Below are positions 15,559 to 23,567 of a stretch of DNA of 64,000 bases, in pieces. Location of the stretch: contig NZ_BCRT01000010.1 in assembly GCF_001552735.1 (NCBI RefSeq), positions 62,001-126,000 on the forward strand. The letters run 5' to 3'. Both the position numbers and the translations under genes were made by a program. Every line of letters starts with the position of its first letter. The first letter of the stretch is position 1. Under the pieces are notes generated by a model that saw nothing but the letters and a program-made list of their open reading frames with translations, did no database searches and was not told where the DNA came from. The DNA is from Sanguibacter suarezii NBRC 16159. GTDB taxonomy: Bacteria > Actinomycetota > Actinomycetes > Actinomycetales > Cellulomonadaceae.

Positions 15559-16902
15559 TCAGGAGGTCCAGTTCGACCAGCTGGGCCCGGAGGAGCCGGT
15601 GACCTCCGGCGCCACCTGGTCCGTCGACGCGGCGGACGCAGGCTGGGGGAGGATCGGCGCGGTCCACGTCAGCAGGGTGCCCCGGCCGGAGGGAGCGTTC
15701 TCGATCGAGGCCGTGCCGCCGTGCTGACGAGCCCGGGCCATGACGTTCCACGTCCCGGACTTGCGCCCGCTCGGCACGCCCAGACCGATCCCGTCGTCCT
15801 CGACCTCCACGGTCACGGTGCCGGTCGACCCGGGCGCCTGCGGCGACTCTCCGCTGGTGACGTTGACGCGCACAGCCACCGAGGAGGCCTGCGCGTGACG
15901 GGCGGCGTTGGCCAGCCCTTCCCGGACCACCGCGAGGATGTCGTCGGCCAGTGACTGCGAGATGAGCTGGTCGATGGTCTCCTCGTCGTCGTCGATCGCG
16001 CCCAGGCTGCGGTCGTTGAGCGAGATCACCAGCGACGGGGCGAACCCGAGGCCCGTGCGGGCCAGCGACGACTCTCGGCGCAGCCGCTCGATGACCCCGG
16101 TCGCAGCGTCCGGGTCCCGCAGGGAGTGGACGATCGAGCGGATCTCTCGCACGGAGTTGTCCACGTTGTCCAAGGCCTCGTCGAGGATGGCGATGAGACC
16201 GGCCTTGTCCAGCCCGCGTGCCGCCCGGCGCCGGACCGTCTCCAGCTGCATCCCGGTGGCGAACAGCTGCTGGATCGCGAGGTCGTGCAGGTCGCGGGCG
16301 ATACGTTCGCGCTCCTCGACGAGCTTGTTGAGCCCCTGCGCCTGGCGGGCCTCGGACAGCACGAGGGCCAGCGCGGCCTGGTCGGCGAAGGTCGAGGCGC
16401 GCTCGAGGTCCTTGCCGATGAAGGACTCCTCACCGATCTTGCGCAGCAGCACCAGGACGCCGACCGGCTTGTCCGGGGTACCCATGGGCGCGTAGAGGGC
16501 CGGTCCGTACCGGCGCATGGGCGGCAGCTGGAGGTTGCGTGCGCTCTGCAGGGAGGGCACCAGGCGCCCGCGCCCGGTCTGCAGCGCGGTCCACGACAGC
16601 CCGGAGTGCGGCATGGTCAGCCCGAGCAGCTGGTCGGCGCCCCAGCCGCGGACGATCTCCATCACCAGCTCACCCTTGAGCCCGGGCAGGACGAGGGCGG
16701 CGGTGTCGGCGTCGGAGATCTCCCGGGCGACGGAGACGATGTGCTCGAGCACGTCCTCCTCCGGTGCGCCGGAGAGCAGCATCGTGGTGATGTGCGCCCC
16801 CGCGCTGAGCCAGCGTTCGCGTTCGACAGCATCGGCTTCCCGTGGTCTCACTGTGTCCTCAGCTCTTCGGTGTCGTGGTGCTCTGTTGTTGTGGACCTGC
16901 AC
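15559..16902 (-). CDS. GAF domain sensor histidine kinase
   Basis: Probable partner of the convergent LuxR-type regulator. From N to C: a basic lead, a single GAF domain (about residues 35-185: SDADTAALVLPG, GPALYAPMGTPDKPVGVLVLLRK), a HisKA_3 dimerisation box RERIARDLHDLAIQQLFATG with the phosphoacceptor His near residue 206, and HATPase_c with GLANAARHAQA (N box) and EVEDDGIGLG (G box). No membrane segment, so it is soluble. DevS/DosS kinases of mycobacteria have two GAF domains; here only one is seen, and haem binding cannot be inferred. Start: GTG 16902 lies 6 nt after GATGAT (leaderless); GTG 16851 with a GAGGA site 4 nt upstream is an alternative that removes 17 residues. Confidence 0.88.
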   Translation of the reverse strand: MQVHNNRAPRHRRAEDTVRPREADAVERERWLSAGAHITTMLLSGAPEEDVLEHIVSVAREISDADTAALVLPGLKGELVMEIVRGWGADQLLGLTMPHSGLSWTALQTGRGRLVPSLQSARNLQLPPMRRYGPALYAPMGTPDKPVGVLVLLRKIGEESFIGKDLERASTFADQAALALVLSEARQAQGLNKLVEERERIARDLHDLAIQQLFATGMQLETVRRRAARGLDKAGLIAILDEALDNVDNSVREIRSIVHSLRDPDAATGVIERLRRESSLARTGLGFAPSLVISLNDRSLGAIDDDEETIDQLISQSLADDILAVVREGLANAARHAQASSVAVRVNVTSGESPQAPGSTGTVTVEVEDDGIGLGVPSGRKSGTWNVMARARQHGGTASIENAPSGRGTLLTWTAPILPQPASAASTDQVAPEVTGSSGPSWSNWTS

Positions 16903-16948
16903 AGACCTATCATCGCTCAGGCGGCGAAGGTCCAGGGCCGATGCCCCC

Positions 16949-18745
16949 TCAGACCTCGGCCGCGTCTGCGCGGGCGCTCTCGGCGGCGACCGCCTGCGCG
17001 TAGTCGGCGCTGGTGGCGAGGAGGTCCGCGTGGGTGCCACGGGCCCGCACGACGCCGTCCCCGAGCAGGAGCACCTCGTCGCTCGCCCCCAGGGCGCTCA
17101 GCCGGTGCGTGGCCACGACGACGGCACGCGGGCGCCGCGGGTCGGCGCCGAGCCGCAGCAGGTCCGTGACGAGCGCGTCGGCGGTCTGCGGGTCGAGGTG
17201 CTCGGCCGGTTCGTCGACGAGCAGGACCGAGGCGTCCGAGCACAGCGCCCGGGCCAGCAGCAGACGTCGGCGTTCCCCGCCCGAGATGGACGAGGCGTCC
17301 GCGCCGAGCCGGGTGTGGACGCCGTCGGGCAGGGCTGCCAGCCACGCGCCCAGCCCGGCGCGCTCGAGCGCGTCGCGGGCCTCCTCCTCGGTGACGCTGC
17401 CGCGGGCGACCCGCAGGTTCTCCAGCACCGTGGTGTCGAAGACGTGCGCGTCCTCGGCGGTGAAGACGACCTCCTCGGCGGCCTCGTCGTGCGACACCTT
17501 CGACAACGGCACACCGTCCAGGAGCAGGCGGCCCGCGCGCTGGGGGATGAGCCCGGCGAGGGTGAGCAGCGTCGTCGTCTTGCCGGTCCCGCTCGGCCCG
17601 ACCAGAGCGATCGAACGGCCCGGGGTGAGAGTGAGGTCCAGCCCGGTGAGGGTGGGGGTCTGCCCCGGCCAGCCACAGACGAGGTCAGAGGCGACGAGGG
17701 AGACCTGGTCCGTGGTCCGGGTGCGGGGGAGCGCGCGGGTGGGCTGCGCCTCGGAGGACGTTGGTGCCTCGGTGACCGCCGCGGCGTCGAGCAGCGCCAT
17801 GATGCGGGTTGCGGCCTCCCGGGAGCGACGCACCTGGATGGCGGCGGCCGGCAGCACCTGGGTGATCTCGAAGACCGCCAGGGGAGTGAGCACCACGACG
17901 GCGAGGGCGACCTCGGACAGGGCGCCGTCGGTCACCGAGGGGATGGCCAGGACGAGGGCGGCGAGCACCGCCAGACCCACCGACAAGGACGCCACCGCGG
18001 CAGCGAGGCCGGAGGTCCGGGCCCCGGAGTCGGTGGCCGCGGCGAGGCGGGCGTCGGCCTCGCGCAGGGCGGCGCGTCGTGAGTCCAGGGCGCCGGAGAC
18101 GGTGAGCGCCGCAGCGTTGTCGACGATGTCCAAGGAGATCGCGGCCATGTCGGCGCGGGCCTCCGCGGAGCGTCGCTCGGCGGTCGCCGCACCGCGGGCG
18201 GCCAGCCACGGCCCCACCACACCGGAGAGCACCAGGCATGCCGCCAGCGCGGCTGCGGCGCCGACGTGCAGCGTGCCCACCAGGACGACGGACCCGGCGC
18301 CGAGCACGAGGGCGACCGCCGCGGGCAGCAGCCCGCGCACGACGACGTCGCCGACCGTGTCCACGTCGGCGCCCACCCGGGCGAGCAGGTCACCGCGGCG
18401 CAGCGCGGCCACGGACTCGATGCGGCCGGCGGCGAGCTCGGCGTACATCCTCGTGCGCAGGGAGGCCATGCCGCGCAGGGCGACGGCGTGGGAGGCCAGG
18501 CGTTCGAGGTAGCGGAAGACGCCGCGGGAGATGCCGAAGGCGCGGACCGCGACGGTGGCCATGCTCAGCGTGAGCACCGGCGGCATCTGGGAGGCGCGGG
18601 CGATCAGCCAGGCTGACACCGCGGCCAGGGCGATCGCGGAGCCCAGGGCGAGGACCCCGAGGGCGACGGCGCCGGCTGCGCGCCTGCGGTCGATGTCGAG
18701 CAGGGTGATGGCCCGGCGCAGCGGGTCGGAGCGGAAGCGGTTCAT
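16949..18745 (-). CDS. cydC: Thiol reductant ABC exporter subunit CydC
   Basis: Half of the heterodimeric CydDC exporter that moves cysteine/glutathione or haem-related reductant out of the cell and is needed to assemble cytochrome bd. The 598-residue protein has a six-helix ABC transporter membrane domain (to about 310), then an ATPase domain with Walker A GPSGTGKTT, signature SISGGERRRL, Walker B LLVDEPAEHLD and H-loop VVATHRLSAL. The Walker B sequence PAEHLD differs from the usual PTxxLD at one residue. ATG 18745 overlaps the cydD stop (ATGA). Upstream in-frame sequence belongs to cydD and is not part of this gene. Confidence 0.92.
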   Translation of the reverse strand: MNRFRSDPLRRAITLLDIDRRRAAGAVALGVLALGSAIALAAVSAWLIARASQMPPVLTLSMATVAVRAFGISRGVFRYLERLASHAVALRGMASLRTRMYAELAAGRIESVAALRRGDLLARVGADVDTVGDVVVRGLLPAAVALVLGAGSVVLVGTLHVGAAAALAACLVLSGVVGPWLAARGAATAERRSAEARADMAAISLDIVDNAAALTVSGALDSRRAALREADARLAAATDSGARTSGLAAAVASLSVGLAVLAALVLAIPSVTDGALSEVALAVVVLTPLAVFEITQVLPAAAIQVRRSREAATRIMALLDAAAVTEAPTSSEAQPTRALPRTRTTDQVSLVASDLVCGWPGQTPTLTGLDLTLTPGRSIALVGPSGTGKTTTLLTLAGLIPQRAGRLLLDGVPLSKVSHDEAAEEVVFTAEDAHVFDTTVLENLRVARGSVTEEEARDALERAGLGAWLAALPDGVHTRLGADASSISGGERRRLLLARALCSDASVLLVDEPAEHLDPQTADALVTDLLRLGADPRRPRAVVVATHRLSALGASDEVLLLGDGVVRARGTHADLLATSADYAQAVAAESARADAAEV

Positions 18746-20463
18746 GGCATGACCGTGCTCTCTGTGCTCGTGCTCGTGCTCGTGCTCGTGCTGGTGCTCG
18801 TGCTCGCGGTGCCGCGGGCGCTCGAGTGCACCTGGATCACGTCGTCGGCGAGGGCGACGAGAGACGGGCGGTGCGCGACGACCACGACGGTCCGTCCGGC
18901 GGCCCGCAGCGCGGTGATGGTTCGCAGGACCTGGTCCTCGGCGAGGGCGTCCAGGTGCGCCGTCGGTTCGTCGAGCACGACGAGCGGCTGGTCGCCCAGC
19001 AGTGCGGCGGTCAGCGCGACCCGCTGGCGCTGACCCACGCTCAGACCGAGACCGCCCTGACCCAGAACAGTCTCCAGACCGTCCGGGAGGCCCGCGACGA
19101 CGACGTCCAGGCCGGTCAGCGCCATGGCGCGAGCGAGGTCCTGCTCGCTGGGCGCGGACTCCTGGCCGGCGCCGAGCACCTCGCGGAGGGTGCCTGGCGC
19201 CAGGGCGGTGCGCTGGGGCAGCCACGCGATCTGCGACCACCAGCTCGACCGGTCGATGGTCGCCAGGTCCACGCCGTCGGCGCTGACCGTTCCCGCGTCC
19301 GGGGTGACCAGGCCGAGCAGGGCGAGCACCGCCGTCGTCTTGCCGGAGCCGCTCGGGCCCACGAGGGCGACGACGCGCCCCGGGTGGATCTCGGCGGTGA
19401 GCGCGGCCGGGGCGATGACGTCGCGGCCAGGGGCGGCCACGCTCAGCCCGTCCAGGGTGATGGTCGCGCGGGAGAGGTCGGGGGCAGGGGTGGTGCCGGC
19501 GGCCGGGAGCGGCTCGTCGAGCACCTCGAAGGCGCGCGAAGCTGCGGTGATCCCGTCGGTCGAGGCGTGGAACTGCACCCCGATCTGACGGATCGGCAGG
19601 TACACCTCGGGGGCCAGGACGAGCACCGCCAGCCCGGTCTCCAGCCCGATGTCCCCGTGCACGAGCCGCAGACCGATGCCCACGGCGACCAGCGCCACGG
19701 ACAAGGTGGTGAGCAGCTCGAGCACCATGCCGGACAAGAAGGCGACCCGCAGGGTGCTCATGGTGGAGCGGGTGTAGGCGTCGCCGAGCTCACGGACCCG
19801 GGCCACCGGCCCCTTCTCCCGGCCGAAGGCACGCAGCGTCGCGAGGCCGGCGAGGAGGTCGAGCACCTGGGCGCCCAGGCGCTGCATGACGAGCAGCCGG
19901 CGCTGGGAGTAGGTCTGGGTGAGCTGTCCCACGAGGATCATGAACAGCGGGACCAGGGGGATCGTCACGGCGATGATGAGCGCCGAGATCCAGTCGAGGT
20001 CGAGCACCACCACGAGGGTGGCGGGGGTGACGGTGACCGCGAGCAGCAGCTGGGGGAGATAGCGCACGAGATAGGGCTCGAGGTCGTCCAGCCCGCGGGT
20101 GGCCAGGGTCACCACGTCGGTGCCGCGCCCGGTGGACAACCAGCGCGGGCCGAGGGCGGCCGCCCGGGTGACGACCTGCTCACGCAGGTCGGAGACCACC
20201 CGGGTGGCCGCGCGGTGGGCGTAACGCTCCTGGAGCCCGTTGACCACGGCTCGCAGCGCCACGACCGCCGCGAGCCACCACAGGTGGCTCGCGACGTCGG
20301 GCAGGGTCGCGCCGTCGGAGATGACCGGGGCCAGCGCTGCCGCGATGAGCAGCGCCTGCGCGATCACCAGCGCGGCGGTGATGATGCCGAAGGCCGTGGT
20401 GAGCAGCACGTACCCCCGGGCGGGGGCCGCGTACCGCAGCAGCTTCGGGTCGAGAGGTTTCAC
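18742..20463 (-). CDS. cydD: Thiol reductant ABC exporter subunit CydD
   Basis: Partner of CydC; 573 residues with an N-terminal membrane domain and an ATPase domain bearing GPSGSGKTT, LSVGQRQRVAL and VVLDEPTAHLD. GTG 20463 was taken as start because it overlaps the cydB stop (GTGA) and is followed by KPLDPKLLRYA, the usual family N-terminus. The last residues form a repeated Ser-Thr tail (about seven Ser-Thr units) encoded by a GTGCTC-type hexanucleotide repeat at 18764-18805 (plus-strand reading), an unusual low-complexity ending that directly precedes the cydC start. Confidence 0.93.
   Translation of the reverse strand: MKPLDPKLLRYAAPARGYVLLTTAFGIITAALVIAQALLIAAALAPVISDGATLPDVASHLWWLAAVVALRAVVNGLQERYAHRAATRVVSDLREQVVTRAAALGPRWLSTGRGTDVVTLATRGLDDLEPYLVRYLPQLLLAVTVTPATLVVVLDLDWISALIIAVTIPLVPLFMILVGQLTQTYSQRRLLVMQRLGAQVLDLLAGLATLRAFGREKGPVARVRELGDAYTRSTMSTLRVAFLSGMVLELLTTLSVALVAVGIGLRLVHGDIGLETGLAVLVLAPEVYLPIRQIGVQFHASTDGITAASRAFEVLDEPLPAAGTTPAPDLSRATITLDGLSVAAPGRDVIAPAALTAEIHPGRVVALVGPSGSGKTTAVLALLGLVTPDAGTVSADGVDLATIDRSSWWSQIAWLPQRTALAPGTLREVLGAGQESAPSEQDLARAMALTGLDVVVAGLPDGLETVLGQGGLGLSVGQRQRVALTAALLGDQPLVVLDEPTAHLDALAEDQVLRTITALRAAGRTVVVVAHRPSLVALADDVIQVHSSARGTASTSTSTSTSTSTSTESTVMP
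18764..18805 (-). repeat. Hexanucleotide repeat encoding the Ser-Thr tail of CydD
   Basis: Seven copies of a 6-bp unit (GTGCTC on the plus strand), one with a single change (18788-18793). Unit length is a multiple of three, so copy changes keep the frame and alter the protein by two residues each. Confidence 0.9.
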
Positions 20464-21509
20464 GCTGTCGGCTTGCCTGCGGTCTCGCGGGGAGGAGTCA
20501 GCGACGGCAGACCGATCGCCTCCGGGATGTGGTGGGTGCCCAGACGCTTGCGGAACACCCAGAACGTCCATCCCTGGTAGAGCAGGACGAGCGGGACCAG
20601 AGCCACCGCGACCCAGGACATGACCGTCAGGGTGTAGTCCGTGGAGGAGGCGTTGCGGATGTTCAGCGAGTTGGCCGGGTCGAGGGCCGGCATGACGTCG
20701 GGATACATCGAGCCGAAGATCAGCACGACGGCCGCGACGATCGCGAGGGCGGAGAGCGTGAAGGCCCAGCCTTCGCGTCCCATGCCGTTGGCGAGCACCA
20801 CACCCACGAGGGCGACGGCGGCTACGACGACGGCAGCCCAGGTCCACGGCACCGAGTAGGCGATCTGCGCCCACAGGGCCCAGACAGCGGCAGCCACGAC
20901 GCTGGCGACGGACAGGTAGCTGGCGAGGCGGCGGGACCGCTCACGCATGTCGCCCTGGGTCTTGAGGGCCAGGAACACCGACCCGTGCGTGAGGAACAGC
21001 AGCAGCGTCACGACGCCACCGAGCAGCGCGAAGGGGTTGAGCAGCGCCCAGAACCCGCCCACGTACTCGAAGTTCGCGTCCAGCTCGACGCCGCGCACCA
21101 GGTTGGCGAAGGCCACGCCCCACAGGATCGAGGGCAGCCAGGAGCCGATGATGATGCCCTGGTCGCAGCGCTTCTGCCACGTCGGGTCGTTGATCTTGGA
21201 GCGGTACTCGAAGGAGATGCCGCGCAGGATCAGGGCGATGAGGATGATGAACAGCGGGATGTAGAAGCCCGAGAACATCGTCGCGTACCACTCGGGGAAG
21301 GCCGCGAAGGTCGCCCCGCCCGCGGTGAGCAGCCACACCTCGTTACCGTCCCAGACCGGGCCGATGGTGTTGATCATGAGGCGGCGGTCCTTGTCGGTGC
21401 GCCCCAGCACCGGGAGCAGCATGCCGACCCCGAAGTCGAAGCCCTCCAGGACCAGATAACCCGTCCACAGGACGGCGATCAGTACGAACCACAGGATTTG
21501 GAGATCCAT
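20460..21509 (-). CDS. cydB: Cytochrome bd quinol oxidase subunit II
   Basis: Membrane subunit of the high-affinity bd-type terminal oxidase that reduces oxygen with quinol electrons. The 349 residues contain eight or nine hydrophobic helices, the N-terminal WTGYLVLEGFDFGVGML and the conserved GPVWDGNEVWLLTAGGATFAAFPEWYA segment diagnostic of CydB. ATG 21509 follows a purine-rich AAAGGC-type site. The stop overlaps cydD. Part of the cydABDC operon, which is also the order seen in mycobacteria and Bacillus (cydABCD). Confidence 0.97.
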   Translation of the reverse strand: MDLQILWFVLIAVLWTGYLVLEGFDFGVGMLLPVLGRTDKDRRLMINTIGPVWDGNEVWLLTAGGATFAAFPEWYATMFSGFYIPLFIILIALILRGISFEYRSKINDPTWQKRCDQGIIIGSWLPSILWGVAFANLVRGVELDANFEYVGGFWALLNPFALLGGVVTLLLFLTHGSVFLALKTQGDMRERSRRLASYLSVASVVAAAVWALWAQIAYSVPWTWAAVVVAAVALVGVVLANGMGREGWAFTLSALAIVAAVVLIFGSMYPDVMPALDPANSLNIRNASSTDYTLTVMSWVAVALVPLVLLYQGWTFWVFRKRLGTHHIPEAIGLPSLTPPRETAGKPTA

Positions 21510-21542
21510 GTCTGAAGCCTTTCTCGCGCGTTCGGTGGCAGG

Positions 21543-23030
21543 TCAGTAGGCGAAGGACAGCGGACGGTTCTCGTCCTCGTCCTCGGGCAGACGGGCCTCA
21601 GGAGAGTCGTCGTGCACCGTCTCGGGTGCGCCTTCGACCATGTACCGCCAGATCAGGCGGCCCCAGACGATGGTGAGCGCGGTGTACACCAGGGTGAAGA
21701 TGACCATCGAGGCGAGGACGACGCCCGGCCCCTGAGCCGTGGAGACGCCGCGCTCGGTGAGCATGCGGATGGAGTCGATCCCGGTCGGGTTCGGAGCGAC
21801 GATCCAGGGCTGACGCCCGGTCTCGGTGAAGATCCAGCCGAAGGACGAGGCGAGGAACGGCGTCGGGATGGCGATGAGCCCACCGATGGCGAGCCACTTG
21901 TTGTCGCTCACCCGACCCTTGCGGGTCAGCCACAGCGCGAAGACCGCCAGCGCCGCGGACCCGACGCCGAGGCCGATCATCAGGCGGAAGCTCCAGTAGG
22001 TCAGCGCCAGGTTGGGGGCGTAGTCGATCTGGTTGCCCTCGGCGTCGACGTCGCCGTAGCGCTCGGCCATCTGCTCCTGGAGCTCGGGGATGCCCTGGAT
22101 GGTGGAGTCGAAGGTGTTGTCGGCGAGGAAGCTGGTGAGCTTGGGGATCTCGATGAGCCGGGTGACACCGTCACAGTTGTTGGACAGGTCGCCGATGGTC
22201 AGGATCGAGAAGGACGCACCGGTCTCGGTCTCGCACAGCCCCTCGGCGGCGGCCATCTTCATCGGCTGCTGCTGGAACATGAGCTTGGCCTGGAAGTCGC
22301 CGGAGACGGCGATCCCGGCCCCGGAGACGATCATGACGATGAGACCGAAGATCACGGCCGGACGGTAGACGTCGCGAGCCACGTGCTCACGGCCCTTGCG
22401 GATCTCCCGGACCATCCACCAGGCACCGATGCCGGCGACGAAGGTGCCTGCGGTGAGCCAGGCGGCGGTGATGGTGTGGGGGAAGGCGGCCAGGAGCGTG
22501 GAGTTGGTCAGCACGGCACCGATGTCGTTCATCTCGGCGCGACCGGTCTCAGGGTTGTAGATCGCCCCGACCGGGTGCTGCATCCAGGAGTTCGCCGCGA
22601 GGATGAAGAAGGCGGAGAGGTTGGTGGCGATGGCCACGGCCCAGATGCACGCCAGGTGCACCTTCTTGTTGAGCTTGTCCCAGCCGAAGATCCACAGACC
22701 CAGGAAGGTGGACTCGATGAAGAAGGCGGCGAGGGCCTCCATGGCGAGCGGCGCGCCGAAGACGTCACCGACGAAGCGGGAGTAGTCGCTCCAGTTCATG
22801 CCGAACTGGAACTCCTGGACGATGCCGGTGACGACGCCGATCGCGAAGTTGATCAGCAGCAGCTTGCCGAAGAACTTGGTCAGCTTGAGCCAACGCTCGT
22901 TGCCGGTGCGGACCCACGCGGTCTGCATGATGGCGACCATGGGGGCGAGCCCGATCGTCAACGGAACGTAGAAAAAGTGATAGACGGTCGTGATGGCAAA
23001 CTGCCACCTGGCCAGGTCCAGGACGTCCAC
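21543..23030 (-). CDS. cydA: Cytochrome bd quinol oxidase subunit I
   Basis: Haem-bearing subunit of the bd oxidase. 495 residues with LARWQFAITTVYHFFYVPLTIGLA at the N-terminus (given as the core; His18 is a haem ligand), EFQFGMNWSDYSRFVGDVFGAPLA, HPVG near 155, and GWIFTETGRQPWIV in the C-terminal half. The periplasmic Q-loop is short, as in most Gram-positive CydA. The C-terminal tail is acidic (EARLPEDEDENR). Start is GTG 23030 with a CTGGAG site just upstream. The upstream region has a plausible sigma-70 type promoter under a dyad symmetry. Confidence 0.97.
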   Translation of the reverse strand: MDVLDLARWQFAITTVYHFFYVPLTIGLAPMVAIMQTAWVRTGNERWLKLTKFFGKLLLINFAIGVVTGIVQEFQFGMNWSDYSRFVGDVFGAPLAMEALAAFFIESTFLGLWIFGWDKLNKKVHLACIWAVAIATNLSAFFILAANSWMQHPVGAIYNPETGRAEMNDIGAVLTNSTLLAAFPHTITAAWLTAGTFVAGIGAWWMVREIRKGREHVARDVYRPAVIFGLIVMIVSGAGIAVSGDFQAKLMFQQQPMKMAAAEGLCETETGASFSILTIGDLSNNCDGVTRLIEIPKLTSFLADNTFDSTIQGIPELQEQMAERYGDVDAEGNQIDYAPNLALTYWSFRLMIGLGVGSAALAVFALWLTRKGRVSDNKWLAIGGLIAIPTPFLASSFGWIFTETGRQPWIVAPNPTGIDSIRMLTERGVSTAQGPGVVLASMVIFTLVYTALTIVWGRLIWRYMVEGAPETVHDDSPEARLPEDEDENRPLSFAY

Positions 23031-23088
23031 GGTGCTCCAGAGTGCTCGTGTGCGAAGGTGGGGGGAGAGCGGTGTCGAGGTGTTCGAG

Positions 23089-23119
23089 AGACTCTTGATC
23101 TGACGCTATGACGTCAAGA
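23089..23119 (-). promoter_or_regulatory. Predicted cydA promoter with overlapping dyad
   Basis: Read on the minus strand: TTGACG (23117..23112) and GAGTCT (23094..23089) are 17 bp apart. The inverted repeat TCTTGA-N15-TCAAGA spans 23093-23119, so its arms lie on the -35 hexamer and at the -10 edge, centres 21 bp apart. Confidence 0.4.
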
Positions 23120-23567
23120 TTTTTCACGGTAGGACCTTCGTCCCACCCGCCCGGTTCTGGGGAAGGTGGCCGTGTGACTTAGGTCTCCGTCTCGCACTGG
23201 CGGAGGCGCTCTACCGACACTAGTCCTGCCGCCCGGCGCGGGGGCGGTCGGCGGCCCCCTCGGTGTCGACACGCCACCGGTGGACGCGCAGGCCGGTCTC
23301 AGGGCCCCTGTGCGATACTGGACAAGGCTCAAGGACTCCACACACCTCGATGCCGAGATTCAGCTCGTTGCAATCGCGAATCGCGGATTGTGGCGCGCCG
23401 CAGCCGGGAGAATGGCCCGACCGCCTGGCGCCCACCGTCGCTCGCCGCTGCTCCGGGCTGACCGACGACTTCCGTCGCAGCGCATCAGGCGCTCGCGACG
23501 ACTGAACCGCCCTCGGGGCACCGCACGTGTGGGGCGGAGCCCTCAAGGGGCACCTGGAGCACACCAC
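23120..23567 (+). promoter_or_regulatory. Upstream region and long 5' leader of rne
   Basis: No convincing gene in about 450 bp. GATACT at 23313-23318, preceded by TG two bases earlier as part of TGCGATACT, looks like an extended -10, with transcription from about 23325. That would give a 240-nt leader before the rne GTG. The leader has several short GC-rich inverted repeats (for example around 23379-23400). An in-frame GTG at 23280 would translate it, but the predicted peptide is Arg-rich and unlike RNase E. Confidence 0.45.

Noticed and set aside
16949-19240. Apparent fusion of cydC with 165 extra N-terminal residues
   Set aside because: The extension is the other reading frame of the cydD 3' end; CydC homology begins at ATG 18745, which overlaps the cydD stop.
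21612-23111. 499-codon plus-strand frame opposite cydA
   Set aside because: Antisense to a fully recognised membrane oxidase gene; the translation is Asp/Gly/His-rich with no motif.
23089-23119. Rex (NADH-responsive) operator at cydA
   Set aside because: The dyad arms do not match the TTGTGA-type Rex consensus; kept only as an unassigned dyad.
23280-23567. 96-codon N-terminal extension of rne
   Set aside because: No homology and unlike the Ala/Pro/Glu composition that follows; a promoter-like element lies inside it. GTG 23568 is the better start.
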